Assembly: GCF_004765795.1 (NCBI RefSeq)
Contig: NZ_SBIV01000001.1
Coordinates: forward strand, 186,001 to 250,000
DNA: 64,000 bases
Direction: 5' to 3'
Source of the DNA: Halorussus marinus
GTDB lineage: Archaea > Halobacteriota > Halobacteria > Halobacteriales > Haladaptataceae
How positions within the stretch are numbered: position 1 is the stretch's first letter; each line of letters opens with the position of its first letter. Both the position numbers and the translations under genes were made by a program. The notes under the pieces are model-generated. The model searched no databases and was not told the origin of the DNA. It was given only the letters and a program-made list of their open reading frames with translations. Below are positions 19,411 to 26,543 of the stretch, piece after piece.

Positions 19411-19519
19411 GACCGCATTTGCAGTATCGCGACCGCACCATCAGCGCCGCGACTGCACCAACAGCGCCGCGACCGCACCATCAGCGCCGCGACCACACCA
19501 TCAGCGCCGCGACCGCACG
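19411..19519. repeat. 20-base tandem repeat (five units)
   Basis: Unit gaccgcaccatcagcgccgc. Four close copies run 19431-19510 (one to three changes each), a degenerate copy precedes them (19411-19430) and a partial copy ends the array. There are no spacers, so this is a minisatellite and not a CRISPR. No start-to-stop frame through it looks coding. Confidence 0.8.
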
Positions 19520-19665
19520 CGACTACCGCCGCGTTCTCGGGTGCGAACGGCGCCGAAAGCGTGTTCCGACATCCCAACAGAGAGACCCTGAGATGCGAGT
19601 ACACGGGGCCTGACGGGGTGGAGGCTCGGCCTGTCGTCGCGGAGAGCCGAAAAGCACTTTAGGCG

Positions 19666-19685
19666 CGTAATTAGATGTAATTACG
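19666..19685. promoter_or_regulatory. Palindromic operator before the PAPS-reductase-family gene
   Basis: Perfect inverted repeat CGTAATTA-GATG-TAATTACG ending 4 bases before the ATG at 19690. A TATA-like cttta (19657-19661) lies about 30 bases before the ATG. A dimeric regulator bound here would cover the transcription start. Confidence 0.55.
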
Positions 19686-19689
19686 AACG

Positions 19690-20661
19690 ATGCCCGAAGA
19701 CTTCCCCGACTACGTCGACGTAGACTACACCGACGGCGAAGGCGAGAACCCCGAGGACTACGCCTCGATGGAGCACAAGATCGAGAAGGCGATCGAAGTC
19801 ACCCGCCAGGGGCTCGAACAGTACGAGAACCCCGCGGTGATGTGGACCGGCGGGAAAGACTCGACGCTGACGCTGTACTTCATCAAGGAAGTCGCCGAGA
19901 AGTACGGCTACGACACCCCGACCGCGGTGTTCATCGACCACTACCAGCACTTCGACGAGATCCACGACTTCGTCGAGAAGTGGGGCGACCGGTGGGACCT
20001 CGACGTCGTCTACGCCCGCAACGAGGACGTCGGCGAGTACGTCGAGGCCAACGACCTGACGCCGGGCGACGACATCCCGATCGACGCGCTCAACGAGCAC
20101 AACCAACACCACGTCCGGGAGATCCTCGAGTACGAGGAAGACACCTTCCCGTTCCTGCTCGACACCTACGTGGGCAACCACCTGCTGAAGACCGTCGCGC
20201 TCAACGATGCCATCGAGGCCGAGGACATCGACGGCATCATCTCGGGCGTCCGGTGGGACGAACAGGAGGCCCGCGCCGACGAGACGTTCTTCAGCCCGCG
20301 CCACGACCCCGACATCTACCCGCCCCACGACCGCGTCCAGCCGATCCTCCAGTTCGACGAGCGGGCGGTCTGGGACACCTTCTGGCACTACGTCGTGCCG
20401 GACACCGTCGAGGAGTTCCCCGACGAAGGCTACGTCCCGCAGACCGACGACGACCTCCCCAACGGACTCACTCAGGACGACATCCCGGTCAGTCCGAAGT
20501 ACTTCGCCGGCTTCCGGTCGCTGGGGAGCGAAGTCAGCACCGAGAAATCCGACGAGGAGCCCGCGTGGCTTCAGGACCTCGAAGACACGACCGAGCGGGC
20601 GGGCCGCGCCCAGGACAAAGAAGACCTGATGGAGCGCCTGCGCGATCTGGGCTACATGTAG
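19690..20661 (+). CDS. PAPS reductase/ATP sulfurylase small-subunit family protein
   Basis: 323 residues. The ATP pyrophosphatase loop is VMWTGGKDSTLTLYFI, followed by TAVFIDHYQHFDEIHDFV, which places it in COG0175. A usual Cys for APS/PAPS reduction is not seen near the C-terminus, and cysteines appear absent, so it is unlikely to be a thiol-using reductase. It may instead act as a CysD-like adenylating enzyme or a tRNA/cofactor sulfur enzyme. An acidic N-terminus and C-terminal helices are added to the core. The operator-like palindrome suggests tight regulation. Confidence 0.78.
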   Translation: MPEDFPDYVDVDYTDGEGENPEDYASMEHKIEKAIEVTRQGLEQYENPAVMWTGGKDSTLTLYFIKEVAEKYGYDTPTAVFIDHYQHFDEIHDFVEKWGDRWDLDVVYARNEDVGEYVEANDLTPGDDIPIDALNEHNQHHVREILEYEEDTFPFLLDTYVGNHLLKTVALNDAIEAEDIDGIISGVRWDEQEARADETFFSPRHDPDIYPPHDRVQPILQFDERAVWDTFWHYVVPDTVEEFPDEGYVPQTDDDLPNGLTQDDIPVSPKYFAGFRSLGSEVSTEKSDEEPAWLQDLEDTTERAGRAQDKEDLMERLRDLGYM

Positions 20662-20678
20662 AACCTTTTGCAGTGGTC

Positions 20679-20815
20679 GGCGCACAAACGCGCCTCCCTT
20701 GCAAAACGTTCATGAAAAACGCGTCGTCGCCCCCTCAATCACGCGCCAAGGCGCGTGATTTTGAGGGCTCCTCGGTCCGCTCGCTCGGGCTACGCCCTCG
20801 CTCGCGGCGGTTGTG
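20679..20815 (+). repeat. Dispersed intergenic element, copy B
   Basis: Short hairpin GGCGC-acaaac-GCGCC (20679-20694), core TTGCAAAACGTTCATGAAAAA (20699-20719), then a long hairpin 20732-20767 (10 paired bases near the loop plus 6 more after a 2-base bulge, loop AA), then repeated cgctcgg/cgctcgc words to 20815. It starts 17 bases after the PAPS-reductase-family stop codon and could end that transcript. Confidence 0.65.
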
Positions 20816-20957
20816 AGACCGCGTCGAACGTCCAGAGCGGCTCCGATTTCTTCGTCCCGATACACGACGCCCTCCTTCTCGAAATTCGCTCCCGAGGGAC
20901 CGGCCGAATCCGGCCAGCGTCGGGCGCGGCCACAGAAGCTGAGCTCGGGTCCGCTCG

Positions 20958-21149
20958 TCAGTGGGTCGCCCGGTACTCGCCGTGCTTGACCCCGACGAAC
21001 AGCGCCACGAGGCCGAACGCCAGCATCGAGGGGGTCACCATCATCAACACGGTGCTCGTCGCCATGAATCCCATCCCGATGAGCGCCGCGGTCCCGACGG
21101 CGACGATCGCGAGCAGTACCCCGACGGTCGCGCCAAGCGTGAACTCCAT
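20958..21149 (-). CDS. Small two-helix membrane protein
   Basis: 63 residues from the ATG at 21149 (MEFTLGATVG). Two membrane helices (about residues 4-25 and 30-53) are followed by the charged end VKHGEYRATH. Small proteins with this HGEYRA ending are, as far as I recall, common in haloarchaea (possibly DUF7333); the function is unknown. The frame continues upstream to 21176 but homology-like sequence begins at the chosen ATG. It follows the larger membrane protein gene by about 38 bases and is probably in its operon. Confidence 0.65.
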   Translation of the reverse strand: MEFTLGATVGVLLAIVAVGTAALIGMGFMATSTVLMMVTPSMLAFGLVALFVGVKHGEYRATH

Positions 21150-21186
21150 ACCCGGACGTGGGGACGACACCGCCAAAAACGTTGCT

Positions 21187-21927
21187 CTACGCCGACTTCG
21201 GCCGGACCACGTCGGCCAGAGTCACCAGCAGGCCGACCAGCCACCCGACCGGCACCGAGATGCCGAACCACATCGCGACGTAGTTGGCGCCTTCGAGCGT
21301 GAACTGCTCGCGCAGGAGGGTGTTGAGCCCCCAGAGGTCGAGCGGGTTGTCGAGGATCCAGATCGCCAGCGTGTAGCTGTTGTCGAGCACGACCGACGAG
21401 AGAGTCGGCGAGTACAGCGCCGCCACCACCGGCGGCAGGAACAGCGCGCTCATCGCGAACGGGTATGCGAGCAGGACGGTGCTCGCCCGGCCGCCTCGGG
21501 TGCCGGTGAGGTACGCCAGCGCGGCCGCGACGGTCGCGATCCCGCCGGCGGCCCCGACCGCCAGAAAGCCGGTCGTCGAGAACCGGAGTCGGGCCAGCGC
21601 GGTCAGCCCGCCCCAGACCAGGATCGAGACCAGAATCACGCCGAGCGCGCCGAGCCGGGTCGCGGTGCCGTCGATCCGCCGGGTGTAGTACCGGACGGCG
21701 AACCCGACGAGAGCGAGGGGGTAGAGCGCCGCGACCACCGGCGCGCCGAGCGCGCTCCACGCCCGATACGCGATCTTGCCCGAGGTCGACGAGGGCTCCC
21801 ACTTGCCGAGGACGCCGGTCTCGGTCCCTCGCTGGCGCGGGAAGAAAAGCGCCATCCAGCTCTCGTGCAGTCGCTTCAGGTCGTACCGTATCGCCCCCGC
21901 GAAGCCCGTGGTGGTTCCGCCGTGCAT
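21187..21927 (-). CDS. Multi-pass membrane protein, unknown function
   Basis: About 246 residues with seven or eight hydrophobic helices and a cytoplasmic-looking start MHGGTTTGFAGAIRYDLKRL. A charged loop (LFFPRQRGTETGVLGKWEP) precedes the first helix. No transporter or enzyme motif was recognised. ATG 21936 (three codons earlier) is an equal alternative; a CATAT-containing AT-rich patch about 20-30 bases upstream fits either as a leaderless start. The longer frame to 22242 runs into unrelated sequence. The amino-end resembles a conserved haloarchaeal family whose name I cannot give with confidence. Confidence 0.7.
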   Translation of the reverse strand: MHGGTTTGFAGAIRYDLKRLHESWMALFFPRQRGTETGVLGKWEPSSTSGKIAYRAWSALGAPVVAALYPLALVGFAVRYYTRRIDGTATRLGALGVILVSILVWGGLTALARLRFSTTGFLAVGAAGGIATVAAALAYLTGTRGGRASTVLLAYPFAMSALFLPPVVAALYSPTLSSVVLDNSYTLAIWILDNPLDLWGLNTLLREQFTLEGANYVAMWFGISVPVGWLVGLLVTLADVVRPKSA

Positions 21928-21936
21928 CTCCACCAT

Positions 21937-22343
21937 TTCATACGAGATGGCCGATATGAAGTTTCGGGATTGGAGGCGGCGCGGGCGGGTCGTGAACGCC
22001 GCGGCGGACGGTCGACGGTGCCGATGCGCGGGAGCCACACCGGCCGGCGAACCACGAGGTCGGACGCGAACGCCGACGGTTCCAGTAGTCGCGGGGCGCA
22101 GTCGACGAGGTCTCGCTGTTTGCTGAGCCTGCGCGGGCGGGTCGCTAACAGAACCCCACGTCCCTGTCGAAATTATCTTCTTCAGATGCGTTCTCGTCCG
22201 AAACAGCTGGTCGCTGAAACGTACGAACTTATCCGAGTTCACCGATAAGACGTGCCGATAGACTACGATCCTGCATCGACCGCAACCGGATCAGAATATG
22301 TCACTGCTCAATATTTTAACGGTCCCGGAAATACGGAACAACA
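21937..22343. other. Intergenic region at the left edge of an AT-richer island
   Basis: No credible gene. GC-rich sequence gives way to AT-richer sequence near 22150. A perfect 14-base direct repeat GCGCGGGCGGGTCG occurs at 21979-21992 and 22131-22144. Near the right end, ATATTTTA (22311-22318) is a TATA box for the gene at 22344. No tRNA or integrase-like sequence was seen. Confidence 0.5.
22311..22319 (+). promoter_or_regulatory. TATA box for the island gene
   Basis: ATATTTTAA lies 25-33 bases before the ATG at 22344, giving a leaderless start. Confidence 0.55.
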
Positions 22344-23201
22344 ATGGAGTTTACAGAGGGGTTCGATGCTACAGAACCGACACATAGACTCGTCACTCGG
22401 AATCTATCCGGTGTTACGGACTGGGACGATCTCGGCAGTGTGACAGTCGAGAACCGGGCGATTAGCGTTCTGATGGACTACGGAACCGTCGTCCATCTGG
22501 GGCTTGATCCAAACCACGCTCAATTTGAGACGGTACAACGGGAGCTCATGCAGGTCCCCGACTCGAAACGTATCTTTGTCGGTTCGGGGCACGAATTTCG
22601 AGCGTCGCTTCCCGAGGACCGACCGTTGATCGAGTCATTACTCGAAATCCCGGACGGTGATACTGATGGGTGGACGGACCGTCTGTTCTCCGTCGTCGAA
22701 CTTGCAGTTCTGACCAACCACTCGTGGCTGTATCGCTCAGTGCCCCACGAGGCCCATATCCGAGAAATCAACGCGGGGGGCCAGGAGGAAGTGATTGAGA
22801 AACTGAACGAGACACTTGCTCAGGTGCAAGGTTCGGCTGTTGTTCCGTTCGGTGGGGTCGCCTCTTGGACTGCTGGCGGTACCACGTACGATCTGAAATG
22901 GGACTCGCTCTATTGCTCCGATACCGAGAAGAGCGCGTCGTACGATTTAGAACGATTGAAGCAGGTGATTGGACTGTTTTCTGCGGGTGTCCTCCGTCTC
23001 GATTGGAAGCCGGTATCCGAGGGGTCGTTACTCGGTCGAATGGTTTGGCGAGTCGTAGATTCAGAGAGCGCTACTCCACCAGCACGAGTCGAGATACCTA
23101 CTGGTGAAGCCGGAGAACGGATACTGGATGCGTTCCGTCAGCTCCGTGCGGAACTCGGATATGAATACGCTGTCGAGACGGCTTCGGATCAGCATCCCTG
23201 A
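22344..23201 (+). CDS. Unrecognised protein in an AT-richer island
   Basis: 285 residues, soluble, acidic, with no family I can name. Visible features: an N-terminal beta-rich half (VTVENRAISVLMDYGTVVHL), a central LNETLAQVQGSAVVPFGGVA, and a C-terminal tryptophan-containing region (LDWKPVSEG, MVWRVVDSE) ending in an amphipathic helix. Codon third positions are clearly less GC-biased than in neighbours (hand-counted 60-base lines give 45-55% GC against about 65% just upstream), which points to recent acquisition. It has its own TATA box. It is convergent with a small membrane protein gene. Confidence 0.6.
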   Translation: MEFTEGFDATEPTHRLVTRNLSGVTDWDDLGSVTVENRAISVLMDYGTVVHLGLDPNHAQFETVQRELMQVPDSKRIFVGSGHEFRASLPEDRPLIESLLEIPDGDTDGWTDRLFSVVELAVLTNHSWLYRSVPHEAHIREINAGGQEEVIEKLNETLAQVQGSAVVPFGGVASWTAGGTTYDLKWDSLYCSDTEKSASYDLERLKQVIGLFSAGVLRLDWKPVSEGSLLGRMVWRVVDSESATPPARVEIPTGEAGERILDAFRQLRAELGYEYAVETASDQHP

Positions 23202-23293
23202 TCAGCGTAGAGTCGCTAATTGGTTCGTCTGTACCGACCGATCGAGGATACAAACCGATCACCTACTAAGCGGTCCAACAGAGCCAGACGCAC

Positions 23294-23692
23294 CTATTCG
23301 AGATACGAATGGTGATACGAAGCCCCGTAGACGATAACGAACAGGACGAACCCGAGACCCCCGAAGAAGATCCGGCCCGAGACGTTTGTTGGCGTGATCA
23401 GGTGTCGCAGACGCACGTCGAAAAGGAGGCCGGCGACGACGGATAACACGACGGACGCGACGAGGAGGCCTTTCCAGACTCGCCACGCCAGATCCCACAA
23501 TCGGGAAAGAGAGTACGACCGGCGGGTGTAGAGCAGACCGACGAGCACGCTATACCCGAGAGCGATCGCAAGCCACCACCGCGGCCTCAGTACTGCGATG
23601 GCGCCGAGAAAGTACCAGAACAGTGGAACGGACACGACGAAAAAAGCCGCGAGCGAAGAGAGGAATCGATAGTTCTGGCGGTCGTCTGTCAT
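23294..23692 (-). CDS. Small four-helix membrane protein
   Basis: 132 residues. Hydrophobic helices lie near residues 9-30, 36-58, 73-93 and 108-125, with basic loops between (TRRSYSLSRLWDLAWRVWK). No domain recognised. It shares the lower-GC composition of the unknown gene at 22344, faces it, and lies in the same island, so the two may have arrived together. There is no operon partner. Confidence 0.55.
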   Translation of the reverse strand: MTDDRQNYRFLSSLAAFFVVSVPLFWYFLGAIAVLRPRWWLAIALGYSVLVGLLYTRRSYSLSRLWDLAWRVWKGLLVASVVLSVVAGLLFDVRLRHLITPTNVSGRIFFGGLGFVLFVIVYGASYHHSYLE

Positions 23693-23888
23693 TTCACTAC
23701 ACCATCCTCGGTGGAATCACGTCAGTTTGTCGTACGATCTACGAGCAGGCGAGATTCGGACAGAAAGGGCGGCGACTGCGCTACCCCCGGCGATGAATTC
23801 CCAAAACGTCCACAAACGGCGTTGATTTACTGAATCCGCGGAAACGCAACGCGGCGTGCGAAAGCCGTCACCGGTCCGACCCTCCGGC

Positions 23889-24719
23889 TCAGTTCCAGGG
23901 GCCGAAGTCGGGGTCGACCTGTCGCTCACGGGTGTCGATCGACTCGATCTTTGCGACGTCTTCGTCGTCGAGGTCGAGGTCGCGGGCGCCCCAGTTGTCG
24001 AGGATGTGCTCCTCGCTGGTCGCCTTCGGGATCGCGGCGACGCCGTCGCGCTGGAGGAGCCACGCGAGGCTGACCTGCGCGGGCGAGGCGTCGTGCTTCT
24101 CGGCGACGTCCTGAATCTCGGGCACGTCGAACACTTCGCCGCGGGCCAGCGGCGAGTACGCCACGAGGTTGATGTCGTGTTCGCGGCCGTACTCGACCAG
24201 TTCGTCCTGCGGGAGCAGGGGGTGCATCTCGACCTGATTCGCGAATACGGGCGCGTCGAGGATCTCGCGGGCCTCGTCGAGGTGGCGCGGCTCGAAGTTC
24301 GAGACCCCGACGTTCTCGATCAGTCCCTCCTCGTAGAGCTGATCGAACGCCGAGAGGGTGCCCTCGGGGTCGTACTCGTTGGCGGGCCAGTGGACGTACA
24401 GCAGGTCGACGTAGTCGACCCCGAGCTTGTCGAGGCTCTCCTCGGCCGTCGAGAGCACGTCGTCGTGGGCGAGGTTGCTCGTCCAGATTTTGGTGGCGAG
24501 GAACACGTCCTCGCGGTCGACGTCGGCGGCGGCGATCCCCTCGCCGACCGACTCCTCGTTGTCGTAGGCCTGCGCCGTGTCGATGTGTCGGTACCCCGCT
24601 TCGAGCGCGGTCCGGACGCTCTCTGCACACTGGTCGCCCTCGGTGTTCTGCCACGTTCCGAGACCGAGTCGCGGCATCTCGTCTAACATCTCGTCGTCGG
24701 TGAGTTCAGTCGAAGCCAT
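23889..24719 (-). CDS. Aldo/keto reductase
   Basis: 276 residues from the ATG at 24719. The NADP-dependent TIM barrel shows PRLGLGTWQNTEGD, the catalytic Asp/Tyr in HIDTAQAYDNEESVGEG, the lysine in VFLATKIW, the histidine in LYVHWPANEYD, and LIENVGVSNFEPRHLDE. IPKATSEEHILDN binds the cofactor phosphate. It reduces aldehydes or ketones in the cytoplasm; the substrate is unknown. It is divergent from the Bat-type regulator 153 bases away, which may control it. Confidence 0.9.
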   Translation of the reverse strand: MASTELTDDEMLDEMPRLGLGTWQNTEGDQCAESVRTALEAGYRHIDTAQAYDNEESVGEGIAAADVDREDVFLATKIWTSNLAHDDVLSTAEESLDKLGVDYVDLLYVHWPANEYDPEGTLSAFDQLYEEGLIENVGVSNFEPRHLDEAREILDAPVFANQVEMHPLLPQDELVEYGREHDINLVAYSPLARGEVFDVPEIQDVAEKHDASPAQVSLAWLLQRDGVAAIPKATSEEHILDNWGARDLDLDDEDVAKIESIDTRERQVDPDFGPWN

Positions 24720-24823
24720 AGCGTCCCGGTCTTGGATCAGCCGGGGGAAAGTGGTTTCGACAACGGAAATCCGCGCCGTGAGCCGTCGGCGCCCGCTCGC
24801 AGTACCTGCCGGAACCGAAGGAA

Positions 24824-24834
24824 ATATTTTTAAC
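24824..24834 (+). promoter_or_regulatory. TATA box for the Bat-type regulator
   Basis: ATATTTTTAAC is 39-49 bases before the ATG at 24873 but only 12-22 before the ATG at 24846, so it decides in favour of the later start. Confidence 0.5.
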
Positions 24835-24872
24835 CCGGCTACCGTATGTGGCTCAATAGCAAGGTCAGAGCG

Positions 24873-25574
24873 ATGATAGACACCACGCTGGACATCGAGC
24901 AGTACGACTGTCCCTTCATCGCCACCACCGACGAGCACGGCGTCGGCTTCTCGGCCATCCAGTGGGACTTCGACCGGGTCGAAGACCGACTCGAGACTCG
25001 GATGGTCGTCGAGGCCGACGACCGCGAGGCGCTCACGGTCGGACTCTCGGCGCTCCGGGACCGGGAGAACGTCCGCGAGTACGGGCTGTTGACCCGCCGG
25101 GGGAACGTCGCGCACATCCGCACCGTCATCGGCGAGACCGACGCGATGGCCGCGATCAGGGACAACGGCGGCTACATCACGGGGCCGTTCTACATCGAGG
25201 ACGGTAGCGAGATCTGGCACGTCGGCTTCGACGACGTCGAGGCCGCCGACACCACCCTCTCGGAGCTCGAACGCGACAACGAGTTCGACGTGCTCGACCG
25301 CGAGAACACCGAGCTCCCCGAGATGCAGGACTTCGTCCAGAACGCGGGCGCGGCGATGACGCTCATCGAGGGGTGTCGGGACCTCTCGGACGTCGAGCGC
25401 CAGACCCTCGAGACCGCGGTCTCGGACGGCTACTTCGAGAGCCCCCGCGGGGCGACGCTGGGCCACCTCGCCGACGAGTTCGACGTCTCGAAGCCCGCGG
25501 TCTCGAAGAACCTCCGGCGGGGCCAACAGAAGATGATCCAGCGAGTCATCGAGGCGATGGACGAACTGGAGTGA
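24873..25574 (+). CDS. Bat-type helix-turn-helix regulator
   Basis: 233 residues from ATG 24873 (MIDTTLDIEQYDCPF); the earlier ATG at 24846 is too close to the TATA box. Residues 1-150 form an acidic sensing region with VGFSAIQWDFDR. The C-terminal HTH_10 domain (LETAVSDGYFESPRGATLGH, then FDVSKPAVSKNLRRGQQKM) is the bacterio-opsin activator type found across haloarchaea. It probably responds to a small molecule. The aldo/keto reductase to the left and the SDR to the right (stop 2 bases away, convergent) are candidate targets. Confidence 0.85.
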   Translation: MIDTTLDIEQYDCPFIATTDEHGVGFSAIQWDFDRVEDRLETRMVVEADDREALTVGLSALRDRENVREYGLLTRRGNVAHIRTVIGETDAMAAIRDNGGYITGPFYIEDGSEIWHVGFDDVEAADTTLSELERDNEFDVLDRENTELPEMQDFVQNAGAAMTLIEGCRDLSDVERQTLETAVSDGYFESPRGATLGHLADEFDVSKPAVSKNLRRGQQKMIQRVIEAMDELE

Positions 25575-25576
25575 GC

Positions 25577-26425
25577 CTACTCGTAGGTCAGCGTCATCCC
25601 GCCGTCGAAGCGCAGGTCCCCGCCGTTGAGGTGACTCGCGTGCCGGGAGAAGCCGAACGCGAACAGGTTCGCGACCTCCGCGGGCGCCATCATCTCGTCG
25701 GTCCGCGACTGGCCGAGCATCACGTCCTCGACGACCTCCCGAACCGAGACGCCCCGCTGGTCGGCGGTCTCCGGTATCTGGTCGGTCACGAGCGGCGTCT
25801 TGACGTAGCCCGTACTGACCGAGAACGACCGCACGTCGCCGTCGCCCTCGGCCGCGATCGACTGGGTGAGCCCCCGAAGTCCGAACTTCGCGACGTTGTA
25901 CGCGACCTTGTCGGCGGTCGTGTAGTGGCCGTGGACCGACGCCATGTTGCCGACACAGCCGAACCCGCGCTCGCGCATCCGGGGCAGGCAGTGCTTGGCG
26001 AGTTCGACCGGCGCGCGCACCATCACGTCCTGCATCGCGTCGTAGACGTCCATCGGAAACTCCTCGATGGGATCGACGTGTTGCATCCCGGCGACGTTCG
26101 CGAGGAAGGCGACGGTTCCGTGGTCGGCGGCCGCCTCGACGATCTCGGGAACGTCTTCCCGGAGGTCGCCCGCGACCGTCTCGACCCGGCCCTCGACGCC
26201 GAGTTCCGCGGCCGTCTCGACGGTTCCGTCGAGCCCGGCCTCGTCGATGTCCGTGGCCACGACGGTGAGCCCGTTCGCGGCCATCGCGAGCGCGGTCGCC
26301 CGCCCGATGCCGGAGGCCGCGCCCGTCACCAGACAGACGTTCTCCGGGGTGAATCGGTCGTCCTCGAGCACGAGAAAGTCCTCGAGCGAGAGTTCCGGCA
26401 CGTCGATGTGGTCGGCGTCGGACAT
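25577..26425 (-). CDS. Short-chain dehydrogenase (3-hydroxybutyrate dehydrogenase-like)
   Basis: 282 residues. After a 28-residue N-terminal extension comes the nucleotide site CLVTGAASGIGRAT, then VVATDID, where the aspartate favours NAD, FLANVAGMQHVDPI, and the active site GNMASVHGHYTTADKVAYNV with catalytic Ser, Tyr and Lys. The order of motifs resembles D-3-hydroxybutyrate dehydrogenases. The extension (ELSLEDFLVLEDDRFTPEN) is unusual. It is divergent from the ABC transporter operon, with a palindrome in the shared control region. Confidence 0.85.
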   Translation of the reverse strand: MSDADHIDVPELSLEDFLVLEDDRFTPENVCLVTGAASGIGRATALAMAANGLTVVATDIDEAGLDGTVETAAELGVEGRVETVAGDLREDVPEIVEAAADHGTVAFLANVAGMQHVDPIEEFPMDVYDAMQDVMVRAPVELAKHCLPRMRERGFGCVGNMASVHGHYTTADKVAYNVAKFGLRGLTQSIAAEGDGDVRSFSVSTGYVKTPLVTDQIPETADQRGVSVREVVEDVMLGQSRTDEMMAPAEVANLFAFGFSRHASHLNGGDLRFDGGMTLTYE

Positions 26426-26453
26426 ACCTCCCTACGCGAACCGAATCAGTGAA

Positions 26454-26466
26454 TAACCGCGGGTTA
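26454..26466. promoter_or_regulatory. Palindrome between the SDR and the ABC operon
   Basis: TAACC-GCG-GGTTA, 29-41 bases before the SDR start and about 80 before the ABC operon start. It overlaps the AT-rich region where the SDR TATA box should be. Candidate operator. Confidence 0.35.
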
Positions 26467-26543
26467 ATTGATGAATGCGAGACAGTGCTTCACATGTTAA
26501 CCCCGCAAACTTTGCCGGATAGAACGCCTCTGTTCGACTCGTC

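Larger units (their letters stand above)
19284..19689. other. 406-base intergenic region with repeats
   Basis: Holds no credible gene on either strand. In order it contains element copy A, a 20-base tandem repeat array (19411-19519), about 140 bases without recognisable features, and a palindrome plus TATA-like sequence before the gene at 19690. Confidence 0.6.

Noticed and set aside
19411-19519. Possible CRISPR array
   Set aside because: Units are 20 bases and join directly without spacers; no cas-like gene is near. It is a simple tandem repeat.
22150-23880. Insertion sequence or provirus
   Set aside because: No transposase, integrase, terminal inverted repeats or tRNA attachment site was found; only composition and unknown genes mark the region.
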